Part shown: in pieces, positions 52,649 through 62,600 of the stretch
How the letters are laid out: each line of letters starts with the position of its first letter
How positions within the stretch are numbered: the first letter of the stretch is position 1
NCBI GenBank assembly: GCA_046350255.1
Contig: JAXMAV010000010.1
Coordinates: 1-64,000 of the forward strand
Length of the DNA: 64,000 bases
Direction: 5' to 3'
DNA from: CALDUY01 sp046350255
Lineage (GTDB): Bacteria > Planctomycetota > Planctomycetia > Gemmatales > Gemmataceae
Notes under the pieces: generated by a model
Seen by the model: only the letters and a program-made list of their open reading frames with translations
What the model was told of the DNA's origin: nothing
The model's database searches: none
Translations under genes and position numbers: made by a program

Positions 52649-55600
52649 ATGTACCGACCCACCGGCTTCATTATTGCGACCGGCGTCCTGGCCTGCCTCG
52701 GGACCGCCGTGCCCTGGGCGCGTGCGGCGGACGTGGACTACCGCAAGCAAGTCAAGCCGATCCTCGAGGCCCGGTGCTACGCCTGCCACGGGGCGCTCAA
52801 GCAGAAAGGTAAGCTGCGGCTGGACACCGCCGCGCTGGCGTTCAAGGGCGGCAGTTCGGGGCCGGCCATCGCCAAAGGGGAACCCGCGAAAAGCGAACTT
52901 CTCCTGCGTGTCACGGCAAAAGAGCCCGGCGACCGCATGCCGCCCGAACACGAAGGCTCACCGCTCAGCCCGGCCCAGATTGACATTTTGCGCGACTGGA
53001 TCCGGGCCGGTGCGCCGCACCCCGCCGACGAGCAGCCCGAGGCCGACCCGCGGAACCACTGGGCATTCCGGGCAGTCACCCGTCCTCCGGTTCCCGAAGT
53101 CGGAGGCCACAGCCGATTACGAAATCCGGTCGATGCCTTCGTCGCGCGACGGTACGACGAGCGCGGACTGACACCAGTGACGGAGGCTTCGAGGGCAGTG
53201 TTGCTGCGGCGGTTGTCGCTCGATTTGGTGGGCCTGCCGCCAACCCTCGAGGAGATCGCCGCGTTCGAGTCGGACCGCCGGCCGGACTGGTACGAGCGGG
53301 CGGTCAACCGTCTCCTCGACGACCCCCGCCACGGCGAACGCTGGGCCCGTCACTGGATGGACATCTGGCGGTACAGTGACTGGTGGGGGCTGGGGAACGA
53401 ACTGCGGAACAGCCAGAAGCACATCCACCACTGGCGCGACTGGATCATCGAATCGGTGAACCAGGACGCTCCATACGACGAGATGGTCCGGCAGATGCTC
53501 GCGGCCGACGAGTTGTACCCGAATGACCTCGGCAAGCTGCGGGCGACGGGGTTCCTGGCCCGCAACTATTTCCTGTTCAACCGCCACCAGTGGATGGACG
53601 AGACCGTCGAACATGTGAGCAAAGGGTTCCTCGGCCTGACCATGAACTGCGTCCGCTGCCACGACCACAAGTACGACCCGTTCCCGCAACTCAGTTACTA
53701 TCGGCTGCGCGCCTTCTTCGAGCCGTATCACGCCCGCCTGGACGTGCTGCCGGGAGAGAACGACCTGGAGCGGGACGGCCTGCCTCGCGTGTTCGACGCC
53801 CGGCTCGACGACCCCACGTATCGCTTCATTCGCGGGGACGAGAAGAATCCGGACAGGTCGCGGACGGTCGCCCCGGGCGTGCCGGACCTGCTGTCGCCCG
53901 ACTTGCCAGAGATCAGGGCCGTCGATCTCCCCGCAGAGGCGTGGCAGCCGCAGCGCCGCGCCTGGGTGGTTTCGGCGCACCTCGATGCGGCGAGGCGGAA
54001 ACTCGCCGCGGCGGAAGGCGAGCGGGCGGCGGCCAGCGAGGGGCTCGCGCGGGCGAGAGCGGCCGCCGCGAAGAAGGCCGAGCCGGAAAAGCCCCTTGCG
54101 GCCGGCGCGGGGACGAAGCAAGGCGAGCCGGTCGTCGCCGAGACGTTCGAGAACCTCGACCCGAAGCGGTGGCGGTCGTTCGGGGGAGAGTGGAAGCAAG
54201 GCCCCAAGCGGCTGGAGCAGAAGCGGAACGGTGCCGAGCGAGCGGTCCTCCGTCTGCTCGCCGAGGCCCCGCGCGATTTCGACGCGACCCTCCGGTTCAC
54301 TTTGCTCGGCGGCAGCATGTGGCGCAGCGTCGGTCTGGGGTTCGACGTGGCCGACGGCGACCCGACGAAGGACGGCGTCGCGACCTACCACGAGCAGAAC
54401 GTGTACGTCAGCGGCTACGCGGGCGGTCCCAAGATCCAGGTGTCGTACAACGACGCGGGCAAGTGGCACTACCCGACCGGGGCCATGCGGTCGCTACCAA
54501 TCACGACGAATCGCGAATACACCCTCCGCCTCCGGGTGCGCGATCGGTTGGTTAACGCGTCGATCGACGGCGAATTCCTCCTCGCCTTCGCCCTGCCGCT
54601 CGCGCGGAGGGGCGGTGCCGTGCAATTGTTCACCTTCGACGCCCTCGCCGCCTTCCACGAATTCCGCCTCGAAGCCCTCGACCCGAAGGCCGTTCTCCGC
54701 CCGCCGACGAGCGCCAATGCCGGCCCCGATCCCGAAACGGCCCGGGCCAACCTGCGTGTCGCCGAGGCGGCGGAGGCGGTGGCCCGCGCGGAAGTGACCG
54801 CCGTCGAGAGTCGGGCCAAGGCCTGGCGGGCCGTCTGGGACGAGGCAGGCGAAACCCGGACGCGCGAAACGCACGCGGCCGCGGTCCGCGCGGATCGCCT
54901 GCTGGAGGTTGCCCGGGCAAAACACACCCTCGCGCTCGCCGAACGCGGCTCGAAAGGCAAGGGGCCCGGCGCCGGTGCCGTGCCTTCCGCAAGGGAGGCC
55001 CTCGCCAGAGCCGAGAAGGCGGTTGGTGCGGAGATCAAGCCGGCGGAGAAGATCCCGGAGTTCGCCGGTGCGCGGTGGACTCCGACGCGGTTCCGCAGTT
55101 CGGGGGCCAACGACCCCGCCCCCGGGTTTCCCTCGCGGAGCACCGGACGGCGGACGGCGCTGGCCAAGTGGATCACCGACAAGCGCAACCCGCTGCCGGC
55201 GCGTGTGGCCGTGAACCACATCTGGAACCGGCATTTCGGCACCCCTCTCGTGCCCACTGTCTTCGATTTCGGCCGCAAGGGCCAGTCGCCGACTCACCCC
55301 GACTTGCTCGACTGGCTGGCCTGCGAATTCGTCGAGAGCGGGTGGAGCATGAAGCACCTGCACCGACTGATCGTACAGTCGGCGACCTACCGTCTTTCAC
55401 CGTCTTCCGGGGCGTCCGGGCGGAACGCCGCGAAAGATCCGGACAACGTGTACCTGTGGCGGCGGACGCCGGTCCGGCTGGAGTCACAGGCCGTGCGCGA
55501 TTCGCTACTCTCCCTCGCGGACTCGCTCGACCGGCGGATGGGTGGCCCTCCAGTCCAGGCGGCGGGGCAGGCCGACTCGCGACGCCGTAGCATCTACTTC

Positions 55601-55999
55601 TTCCACTCGAACAACGAGCGGAACCAGTTCTTGACGACCTTCGACGAGGCGCTCGTCACCGACTGCTATCGGCGCGACCAGAGCATCGTCCCCCAGCAGG
55701 CGCTGGCGATGACCAACAGCCGGCTGGTGCTCGATCAGTCTCGGCCGATCGCCGAGCGGATCAGCATGTATCTCGAATCCAGCGGCCGGCCTGCCGGCGA
55801 TGAGGCGTTCGTCCGTTCGGCGTTTCAACTCCTTCTGGCGGGTGAACCCGGCGCGGAAGAACTCGCCGCGTGCCTGCGGTCGCTCGCCGAGTGGCGGAAA
55901 CTTCCCGAGGCGGGCACCGGGCCGGCCGCGACGAACTACTCCCGGGCAAACCTGGTCTGGGTCCTGCTCAACCATACCGACTTCATCACGATCCGCTGA
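52649..55999 (+). CDS. planctomycete cytochrome c / DUF1549 / DUF1553 protein with coiled-coil insert
   Basis: 1116 aa; the ATG at 52649 starts a clear signal peptide (GVLACLGTAVPWARAADVD). Haem site 1 is ARCYACHGALKQKGKLRLD; DUF1549 follows with VGLPPTLEEIAAF, HGERWARHWMDIWRYSDWWG and CVRCHDHKYDPF. Between DUF1549 and DUF1553 lies an insert of ~350 residues: Ala/Glu/Arg-rich coiled coils around a beta-sandwich (FDATLRFTLLGGSMW to REYTLRLRVR). DUF1553 includes WITDKRNPLPARVAVNHIWN and DFGRKGQSPTHPDLLDW. Its DUF1501 partner is 9 bp downstream. An exported multidomain protein of unknown activity. Confidence 0.92.
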   Translation: MYRPTGFIIATGVLACLGTAVPWARAADVDYRKQVKPILEARCYACHGALKQKGKLRLDTAALAFKGGSSGPAIAKGEPAKSELLLRVTAKEPGDRMPPEHEGSPLSPAQIDILRDWIRAGAPHPADEQPEADPRNHWAFRAVTRPPVPEVGGHSRLRNPVDAFVARRYDERGLTPVTEASRAVLLRRLSLDLVGLPPTLEEIAAFESDRRPDWYERAVNRLLDDPRHGERWARHWMDIWRYSDWWGLGNELRNSQKHIHHWRDWIIESVNQDAPYDEMVRQMLAADELYPNDLGKLRATGFLARNYFLFNRHQWMDETVEHVSKGFLGLTMNCVRCHDHKYDPFPQLSYYRLRAFFEPYHARLDVLPGENDLERDGLPRVFDARLDDPTYRFIRGDEKNPDRSRTVAPGVPDLLSPDLPEIRAVDLPAEAWQPQRRAWVVSAHLDAARRKLAAAEGERAAASEGLARARAAAAKKAEPEKPLAAGAGTKQGEPVVAETFENLDPKRWRSFGGEWKQGPKRLEQKRNGAERAVLRLLAEAPRDFDATLRFTLLGGSMWRSVGLGFDVADGDPTKDGVATYHEQNVYVSGYAGGPKIQVSYNDAGKWHYPTGAMRSLPITTNREYTLRLRVRDRLVNASIDGEFLLAFALPLARRGGAVQLFTFDALAAFHEFRLEALDPKAVLRPPTSANAGPDPETARANLRVAEAAEAVARAEVTAVESRAKAWRAVWDEAGETRTRETHAAAVRADRLLEVARAKHTLALAERGSKGKGPGAGAVPSAREALARAEKAVGAEIKPAEKIPEFAGARWTPTRFRSSGANDPAPGFPSRSTGRRTALAKWITDKRNPLPARVAVNHIWNRHFGTPLVPTVFDFGRKGQSPTHPDLLDWLACEFVESGWSMKHLHRLIVQSATYRLSPSSGASGRNAAKDPDNVYLWRRTPVRLESQAVRDSLLSLADSLDRRMGGPPVQAAGQADSRRRSIYFFHSNNERNQFLTTFDEALVTDCYRRDQSIVPQQALAMTNSRLVLDQSRPIAERISMYLESSGRPAGDEAFVRSAFQLLLAGEPGAEELAACLRSLAEWRKLPEAGTGPAATNYSRANLVWVLLNHTDFITIR

Positions 56000-56008
56000 G
56001 GGGCAACG

Positions 56009-57442
56009 ATGACACTACAAACAGGGTTCGCGTCGCGGCGGGATTTCCTCTCGGGGTTCGCGGCCATCGCCGCCGCCGCGGTGCTCCACCGCGATGGGAT
56101 CGCCCGGGAGGGGAAATGGGCCCCGCCGGACGGGCGTCCGCATTTTCGACCGAAGGCCAGGCGTGTCATCTGGCTCTTCATGAACGGCGGGCTGAGCCAC
56201 GTCGAGAGCTTCGACCCCAAGCCAATGCTGACGAAGTTCGCCGGCAAAACCATCAAGGAGACGCCCTTCGCCGGAGTGCAGGACCCGAAGAAGCTGGCGA
56301 TCGAACGGTTGGTCGTGCCCGACGGCAACGGCAACCAGCGGAACACGCTCTACCCGTTGCAGATTGGCTTCCAGAAACACGGCAAGAGCGGCATTGAGGT
56401 CAGCGACTGGTTCCCGCACATCGCCAGGCAGATCGACCGCGTCGCGGTCGTCCGGTCGATGTGGACGACCGACAGCAACCACGGCGCCCAGACCCAGTTC
56501 CACTCGGGCCGGCACCAGAACGACGGGTTGTTTCCGAATCTCGGAGCATGGGTGCATTACGGGCTTGCGTCGCTGAACGACGACCTCCCGCAGTACATTT
56601 CGTTCGGCAACCGCGAGTACTGGAATAAGAAGGACGGCCACTACCTCGGGCCGGCGCACGACGCGGTGCCGATGCGCGTCGATCCGAGTAACCCGCTTGA
56701 CTTCGCTCGGCCGGAGCGGCCGTTCTCGCCACAGGCCCGCGCGGTCGGCATGGACCTGTTGAAGAAGCTCAACGACCGCCGCGCCGCCGAAGCCCCCGAT
56801 GACGCCGCCATCAAGGCGCGCCTGGCCTCGTACGAGTTGGCATTCCGCATGCAGCGGTCGGTCCCGGAAGCGGTAGATTTCAGCAAGGAGACGGCCGAGA
56901 CGAAAAAGCTATACGGGCTGGACCTGCCGCACTGCCGGGACTTCGGCATGCAGATGCTGGCCGCCCGTCGGCTGGCCGAGCGCGGCGTCCGGTTCATCCA
57001 GGTCCAGCACGGCGCGGGAGGTGCCGGATCGTGGGACGCCCACGGCGGGCTGAAGGCCAACCACCAGCGCAACGCTCTGGCGGTCGATCAACCCGTTGGC
57101 GCGCTTTTGGAAGACCTCCACCGCCGCGGCCTCCTCGATGACACGCTGGTCGTTTTCGCCACCGAGTTCGGTCGAACGCCCGGGTCGCAGGGCTCGGACG
57201 GCCGCGACCACCACATCTACGGCTTCAGCGTGTGGCTTGCTGGCGGCGGGATCAAGAGCGGGGTCGTCCACGGCGCGACGGATGAAATCGGCTTCCACGC
57301 CGTCGAGAACCGCCATTACGTTACCGACGTCCACGCCACGATCCTGAACCGCCTGGGACTCGATTCGCGCCGCCTGGAGATCCCCGGGCGCAAGCGACTC
57401 GACATCGACCACGGCGAGCCGATCAAGGGGATTCTCGCATAG
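56009..57442 (+). CDS. DUF1501 exported protein, partner of the upstream cytochrome protein
   Basis: 477 aa. Tat-like N-terminus (SRRDFLSGFAAIAAAAVL), then VIWLFMNGGLSHVESFDPKP, TEFGRTPGSQGSDGRDHHIY with its metal-binding His residues, and a DUF1501 C-terminus HGEPIKGILA. Related in sequence to the DUF1501 gene at 50547 but clearly a different paralogue. Operon with the upstream gene (9-bp gap) and probably with the sialidase-like gene 21 bp downstream. Confidence 0.92.
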   Translation: MTLQTGFASRRDFLSGFAAIAAAAVLHRDGIAREGKWAPPDGRPHFRPKARRVIWLFMNGGLSHVESFDPKPMLTKFAGKTIKETPFAGVQDPKKLAIERLVVPDGNGNQRNTLYPLQIGFQKHGKSGIEVSDWFPHIARQIDRVAVVRSMWTTDSNHGAQTQFHSGRHQNDGLFPNLGAWVHYGLASLNDDLPQYISFGNREYWNKKDGHYLGPAHDAVPMRVDPSNPLDFARPERPFSPQARAVGMDLLKKLNDRRAAEAPDDAAIKARLASYELAFRMQRSVPEAVDFSKETAETKKLYGLDLPHCRDFGMQMLAARRLAERGVRFIQVQHGAGGAGSWDAHGGLKANHQRNALAVDQPVGALLEDLHRRGLLDDTLVVFATEFGRTPGSQGSDGRDHHIYGFSVWLAGGGIKSGVVHGATDEIGFHAVENRHYVTDVHATILNRLGLDSRRLEIPGRKRLDIDHGEPIKGILA

Positions 57443-57463
57443 CACTCACACGGAGTAGCCATC

Positions 57464-59746
57464 ATGATCCGGGTTGTCCTAACCCTGTTTTTCCTCTCGC
57501 CGGGCCTGGTCTGCGCGGGAGACCTGACTGACGCGAAGCCGAGCCAGGCTCCCCAGGCGGTCAAGATCTGGAGCCAGGCTCCCCATAATGCATTCACCGA
57601 TCTGGTCCGCTTTCAGGGGCGCTGGTTCTGTGTGTTCCGGGAAGGGAAAGCCCACGTGTCGCCCGACGGGGCTTTGCGGGTGTTATCCTCGACCGACGGA
57701 GTAAAGTGGGAATCCGCCGCGCTCATCAAGTCGGACAACTCCGACCTCCGCGACGCCAAGATCACTGTGACGCCTGATGGGCACCTGATGCTGTGCGGAG
57801 CCGAGGCGCTGCACGACCGCTCCAAACACAGCCACCAGTCGTTGGCCTGGTTCTCACGGGACGGGCGAACCTGGAGCGAGAAACATCCCATCGGCGATCC
57901 CGACTTCTGGCTGTGGCGGGTGACCTGGCACAAGGGGGTCGCCTACGGCATCGGCTATGGGTGTGGGAAGGACAGGTCGGTTCGGCTCTACGCGAGCAAG
58001 GACGGGAAGAAGTTCGACACGCTCGTCGAGCGGTTGTTCGAGACCGGCTACCCGAATGAGACGTCGATCGTCTTCAACGGAGATACGGCCTACTGCCTGC
58101 TCCGGCGAGACGGCACAGGCAAGGGGAACAACACCGGGATGCTTGGCGTGTCGCAGGCCCCGTTTACGAAGTGGGAGTGGAAAGACCTCGGTAGGCGGAT
58201 CGGCGGGCCGCACATGATCCGCCTGCCCGACGGCCGTTTCGTTGTCGCGGTGCGACTCTACGACAAGAAGCAACGCACCTCGCTGTGTTGGCTCGACCCG
58301 CTCGTGGGCAGTCTGACCGAGTTCCGCGCCTTGCCGTCGGGCGGGGACACCAGCTACGCGGGCCTGGTGTTGTACCAGGATCAACTCTGGGTCAGCTACT
58401 ACTCGTCTCACGAGGGAAAGACGTCCATCTACCTGGCGAACGTGCCAATCGAGAATCCGGTCCGCGACATCGGCTCGCGGCGCGAACTGTTCGTGGACCG
58501 CTACCTGATCGAACGGTTGGAAAACACGACCTTGAGGTTGCATGAGCCGCGGCCGACCCCGCCGATGACGGAACCAGCCGACAACATGGAGTACGGGACG
58601 GTCATCAAGGATGGCGACCATTTCCGACTGTACACTCGCGACGGCCGCGGGGCCAGGTTCGACGGTGACACCCGCGAAGTCACCCGCTACTGCGAGAGTA
58701 AGGACGGGATCCACTGGACCAAACCCAAACTCGGGCTCACCGAGATCGATGGATCGAAGGCAAACAACGTTATCCTCAACGAGGCCCCATTCTGCCACAA
58801 TTTCTCCCCGTTTCTCGATCGTCGCCCGGGCGTGCCCGCCGACCAGCGGTTCAAGGCGCTGGCGGGGACCGTGAAATCGGGGTTGTTCGCGTTCGTCTCC
58901 GCAGACGGCATTCGCTGGAAGAAGTGGCGAGAGAAGCCGGTCATCCGCTACACCAAGGAGTACGCATTCGACTCGCAGAACGTGTCCTTCTGGTCCGAGT
59001 CCGAGGGATGCTACGTCTGCTACTTCCGCCACTTCCTCGACAAGCAACTGCGGTCGGTCTGCCGCACGACGTCGACGGACTTCGTGACGTGGTCCGAGCC
59101 AGTGCCGATGAAGCCGAACTTTCCAGGAGAACACCTCTATACCACACTCACGCACCCCTACTTCAACGCCCCGCACATTTACATCGCCATGCCCACGCGG
59201 TTCCACCCTTCCCGCGGGGAGAGTACCGACATCCTGTTCATGACCGCCCGCGGGGACGCCCCGTACGACCGCACGTTCCGCGAGGCGTTCATCCGGCCGG
59301 GGCTTGACTCCGCCCGCTGGGGTAACCGCTCGAACTACGCCGCCCTGAACGTGGTCCCCACGGGTGAGGCCGAGATGTCCATTTACGTCACCCCGTTTCG
59401 CCGGCTCACCCTCCGCACCGACGGTTTCGCTTCGGTCCACGCAGGAGCCGACCCCGGCGAGATGTTGACCCGACTACTCCGGTTCACCGGTAAGGAACTG
59501 GTCGTCAATTACTCCACCAGTGCGGGGGGCAGTCTTCGCGTTGAAGTACAGAACGAAGCCGGCAAACCGGTTCCCGGCTTCCGCCTGGAGGATTGTCTGC
59601 CGTTGGTGGGGGACTCCGTCGGACAGCCAGTCCGCTGGAAGAACACACCGGACCTCTCGCGGTTGGCCGGACAACCGGTGCGGTTACGGGTCGTCCTCCA
59701 GGACGGCGACCTCTATGCGATTCAGTTTCGGCAGGGGGAGCGATGA
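57464..59746 (+). CDS. exported protein with two beta-propeller domains (sialidase-like + GH43/32-like)
   Basis: 760 aa with a signal peptide (VVLTLFFLSPGLVCAGD). The first half is a sialidase-like propeller: FTDLVRFQGRWFCVFREGKA, RVLSSTDGVKWES and SRDGRTWSEKHP (Asp-boxes). The second half, from about residue 340 (SRRELFVDRYLIERLE), is a five-bladed propeller of the GH32/GH43 superfamily type, with GTVIKDGDHFRLYTRDGRG, CESKDGIHWTKPKLGL and FSPFLDRRPGVP. A C-terminal beta domain closes the protein. Likely acts on polysaccharides, with both propellers in one chain. The catalytic residues cannot be named with confidence. Overlaps the next gene by 4 bp. Confidence 0.82.
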   Translation: MIRVVLTLFFLSPGLVCAGDLTDAKPSQAPQAVKIWSQAPHNAFTDLVRFQGRWFCVFREGKAHVSPDGALRVLSSTDGVKWESAALIKSDNSDLRDAKITVTPDGHLMLCGAEALHDRSKHSHQSLAWFSRDGRTWSEKHPIGDPDFWLWRVTWHKGVAYGIGYGCGKDRSVRLYASKDGKKFDTLVERLFETGYPNETSIVFNGDTAYCLLRRDGTGKGNNTGMLGVSQAPFTKWEWKDLGRRIGGPHMIRLPDGRFVVAVRLYDKKQRTSLCWLDPLVGSLTEFRALPSGGDTSYAGLVLYQDQLWVSYYSSHEGKTSIYLANVPIENPVRDIGSRRELFVDRYLIERLENTTLRLHEPRPTPPMTEPADNMEYGTVIKDGDHFRLYTRDGRGARFDGDTREVTRYCESKDGIHWTKPKLGLTEIDGSKANNVILNEAPFCHNFSPFLDRRPGVPADQRFKALAGTVKSGLFAFVSADGIRWKKWREKPVIRYTKEYAFDSQNVSFWSESEGCYVCYFRHFLDKQLRSVCRTTSTDFVTWSEPVPMKPNFPGEHLYTTLTHPYFNAPHIYIAMPTRFHPSRGESTDILFMTARGDAPYDRTFREAFIRPGLDSARWGNRSNYAALNVVPTGEAEMSIYVTPFRRLTLRTDGFASVHAGADPGEMLTRLLRFTGKELVVNYSTSAGGSLRVEVQNEAGKPVPGFRLEDCLPLVGDSVGQPVRWKNTPDLSRLAGQPVRLRVVLQDGDLYAIQFRQGER

Positions 59747-61443
59747 TACCGAACCGAAACGACACGGGTCGGGTGCGCAGGACGTACCATCAGGTCGTCC
59801 TCGCCGGCATATTCCTGGCGGCCTTGATGTCGAACTCGACGACGGCGGCCGATCCGCCGTGGTACGACGATCGCAAAGATCTGCTCTGGTACAAGGACGA
59901 TGCCGGGAAGTTGCAGCCGGTGAAGACCGAGCGGGACTGGGCGCGGCGTGCGGCCCACATCCGCGCGAACATGGAACTGGTGATGGGCCGGTTGCCGGAG
60001 AAGTCGAAGCTGCCGCTCGACCTGAAGATCGGCGAAACGACCAAACTCCGGCACTACACGCGGCGGCATGTTACGTTTGTCGTCGAGGAGGGCGACCGCC
60101 TGCCGGGTTGGTTGCTCATCCCACACGGGGCAAGCGAGAAGGAGCGATGCCCGGCGGTGATCTGCCTGCCGGGGAGTTCCGCGCCTGGAAAAGACATACC
60201 CGCCGGACTCACCGCGAGTGCCGACCGCGCCTACGCCCACGAACTCGCCGAGCGCGGCTACGTCTGCCTGGTTCTCGATTACCCCCTCCTGCACTCGGCG
60301 GAGTACAAGACCGATCCCTACAAGTTGAAGTACGACAGCGCCACGATGAAGGGGATCGTCAACCACCGCCGGGGTGTCGATCTGCTGCAATCGCTGCCGT
60401 ACGCGGATCCCGACGCCATCGGTGTGATCGGCCACTCGCTCGGCGGGCACAACGCTCTGTTCCTCTCGGTCTTCGATTCGCGCGTGAAAGCGGTCGTCTC
60501 CAGCTGCGGATTCAACGTCTTCGCCAAGCACAACAAGGGCGACGTCCGGGCGTGGAGCAGCAGGTACTACATGCCGCGCATCAGGACGGTGTACCGCGAC
60601 ATCCCCGCGAAGATCCCGTTCGACTTCACCGAGCTGCTTGCCGCGCTCGCCCCGCGGCCGGTATTTGCGAACGCCCCGTTGCACGATGCTCCGGACTTCG
60701 AGGTATCTGGCGTGAAGGACTGTTTCGCCGCTGCGATCCCGGTCTATCGAAACATATTCAACGCGGCCCATCGCCTCGTCGCTCGCCATCCCGACGCCGG
60801 CCATGCGTTCCCCACCGCCGAGCGGCAAGCCGCCTACGCATTTCTCGACCGTTACCTGCGGGCGAAGAACGGTAGCAACGAACTGAACTGCGACCTGGCC
60901 GCACGCTGGCTGGCGGTGAACGAAGCACGTGAAGTTCCTGCCAGGTACGTGCCGGATCTGGGTAAGGGGAACTTCACGTTCACGAAGTGGGTGAATGTCG
61001 CTGACAAACTGGATCGCCCAACCGGCGACCTGCTCAGCCGATACGCCCCAAAGGCGCGCCGCGGGTATCATCTGACGCTGACGTCCAGTCCCAGCGTGAC
61101 CGCGAACCAGGCCAACGACCGGCACCTTCAGTTCGGCATTGATGACAATCGCGCGACGGAGTGGCGCGATTGCGGACGGGCCGCCAAGACGCAGCTCGCG
61201 TTCTCGATGGCGGTCTGCGAAGGTTCGCTGTACGCGGGCACTGCAGGGTTGGCGGCAGCGCAGGTCTTCCCGGGATCCGCTCGGAGGTCGACGGCCAAGG
61301 GCCATCCGGTCAGCCCGGCGGAATTATGCGCCACGATCTACGCGTGCCTGGGCATCGACCTGGATACGCTCATTCACGACCGCACTGGTCGCCCTCAGCC
61401 GTTCACGCTTGGCAGGAAACCGATTCGGAGCATCCTCGCGTGA
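59743..61443 (+). CDS. alpha/beta hydrolase with a foreign DUF1501 tail
   Basis: 566 aa, ATG overlapping the upstream stop (ATGA). The first ~390 residues are an exported carbohydrate-esterase-like hydrolase: PAVICLPGSSAPGKD, GVIGHSLGGHNALFL (nucleophile Ser) and HPDAGHAFP (His). The next ~120 residues belong to another protein type (YHLTLTSSPSVTANQANDR, DDNRATEWRDCGRAAKTQLA), resembling the start of planctomycete BNR-like proteins. The final ~50 residues (ELCATIYACLGIDLDTLIHD, RPQPFTLGRKPIRSILA) are the C-terminus of a DUF1501 protein. The frame is open across both joins, so a chimera is made, but the tail is probably not functional. Confidence 0.82.
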   Translation: MIPNRNDTGRVRRTYHQVVLAGIFLAALMSNSTTAADPPWYDDRKDLLWYKDDAGKLQPVKTERDWARRAAHIRANMELVMGRLPEKSKLPLDLKIGETTKLRHYTRRHVTFVVEEGDRLPGWLLIPHGASEKERCPAVICLPGSSAPGKDIPAGLTASADRAYAHELAERGYVCLVLDYPLLHSAEYKTDPYKLKYDSATMKGIVNHRRGVDLLQSLPYADPDAIGVIGHSLGGHNALFLSVFDSRVKAVVSSCGFNVFAKHNKGDVRAWSSRYYMPRIRTVYRDIPAKIPFDFTELLAALAPRPVFANAPLHDAPDFEVSGVKDCFAAAIPVYRNIFNAAHRLVARHPDAGHAFPTAERQAAYAFLDRYLRAKNGSNELNCDLAARWLAVNEAREVPARYVPDLGKGNFTFTKWVNVADKLDRPTGDLLSRYAPKARRGYHLTLTSSPSVTANQANDRHLQFGIDDNRATEWRDCGRAAKTQLAFSMAVCEGSLYAGTAGLAAAQVFPGSARRSTAKGHPVSPAELCATIYACLGIDLDTLIHDRTGRPQPFTLGRKPIRSILA

Positions 61444-61485
61444 CGTGTACCGAAACGGCATCCCACCACATGAACGGAGATATCA

Positions 61486-62559
61486 ATGGAAAAGATCACC
61501 CGCCGGCGAGCCTTGCAAACTGGTGCGATCGCCGTCGGATCTGTCCTTACCGAGAACGGTTCGGCCGCGGAACCGAAGGCACGCATCAAGATCGGGCAGA
61601 TCGGCGTCGGTCATGCGCACGCCAGCAAACTGTCCGTCTACCGCGACTCACCGGACTACGAGGTCGTGGGCATCGTCGAACCGGACGAGGGGCTTCGCAA
61701 GGCCGCGGTGAATGCAGCCGCATTCAAGGGGTTGAAGTGGCTTTCGCGCGATCAACTACTCGCATCGCCCGGCCTCCAAGCGGTACTCGTTGAAACCCGA
61801 GTCCGAGACCTGCTCGACAACGCGGAGGCGTGCGTTGCAGCCGGCAAGCACGTTCACATTGATAAACCCGCGGGCGAGTCGCTGCCGCAGTTCAAGCGTA
61901 TTCGCGAAGCCGCCGCCAGGAAGAAGCTCCTCGTCCAGATGGGCTACATGTACCGCTACAACCCGGCGGTCGTGCTGCTCCGCGAGTTCCTCAAGAAGGG
62001 CTGGCTCGGCGAGGTCTTCGAGGTTCACGCCGTGATGAGCAAGGTCGTCGACCCGGCCAGCCGAAAGCAACTCGCGGAGTACAAGGGCGGGATGCTGTTC
62101 GAGCTGGGCTGTCACGTCCTCGATCTGGTTATCGGCGTCCTGGGCAAGCCGCAGAGCGTGGCGTCATTCAACCGTCATAGCGCGAAGGTCGACGACGGTC
62201 TGGTCGACAACATGCTCGCCGTGCTGAACTACCCGAAGGCGACCGCGACGGTAAAGTCCAGTTCCCTGGAGGTCGAGGGCTTCGACCGTCGGCATCTGGT
62301 GGTGTGCGGCACCGGGGGGACGTTCCACATCCAGCCGCTGGACAACCCGTCGGCTCGCGTGTCACTGTCGCAGGCCCGCGGGGAGTACAAGAAAGGCACG
62401 CAGGAGATCAAGTTCCCGAAGTACACCCGCTACGCCGATGACGCCGCCGACATGGCGAAGGTCATTCGGGGAGAGAGGACTTTCCACTTCAGTGCCGAAC
62501 ACGATCTGGCCGTGCAGGAAACGTTGTTGCGGGCCTGCGAACTGCCGTTGGACCGGTGA
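61486..62559 (+). CDS. Gfo/Idh/MocA-family oxidoreductase, probably exported
   Basis: 357 aa. A twin-arginine-like start (KITRRRALQTGAIAVGSVL) precedes the Rossmann fold (IGQIGVGHAHASKLSVYRDS). The family's HIDKPAGESLPQ (EKP motif) and GYMYRYNPAVVLLREFLKKG follow. Members with this export signal are common in planctomycete carbohydrate clusters and act on sugar derivatives. Placed between an esterase chimera and a sialidase, so it may process released sugars. Cofactor NAD(P) is expected from the family. Confidence 0.88.
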   Translation: MEKITRRRALQTGAIAVGSVLTENGSAAEPKARIKIGQIGVGHAHASKLSVYRDSPDYEVVGIVEPDEGLRKAAVNAAAFKGLKWLSRDQLLASPGLQAVLVETRVRDLLDNAEACVAAGKHVHIDKPAGESLPQFKRIREAAARKKLLVQMGYMYRYNPAVVLLREFLKKGWLGEVFEVHAVMSKVVDPASRKQLAEYKGGMLFELGCHVLDLVIGVLGKPQSVASFNRHSAKVDDGLVDNMLAVLNYPKATATVKSSSLEVEGFDRRHLVVCGTGGTFHIQPLDNPSARVSLSQARGEYKKGTQEIKFPKYTRYADDAADMAKVIRGERTFHFSAEHDLAVQETLLRACELPLDR

Positions 62560-62600
62560 ACTGAGGCAGGAACATCCGGCACGCGAACAAAGGGAATGAT

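Noticed and set aside
57464..62559. A classic sialic-acid catabolic operon (nanA/nanE/nanK)
   Set aside because: No lyase, epimerase or kinase genes are present; only exported degradative and oxidoreductase genes.
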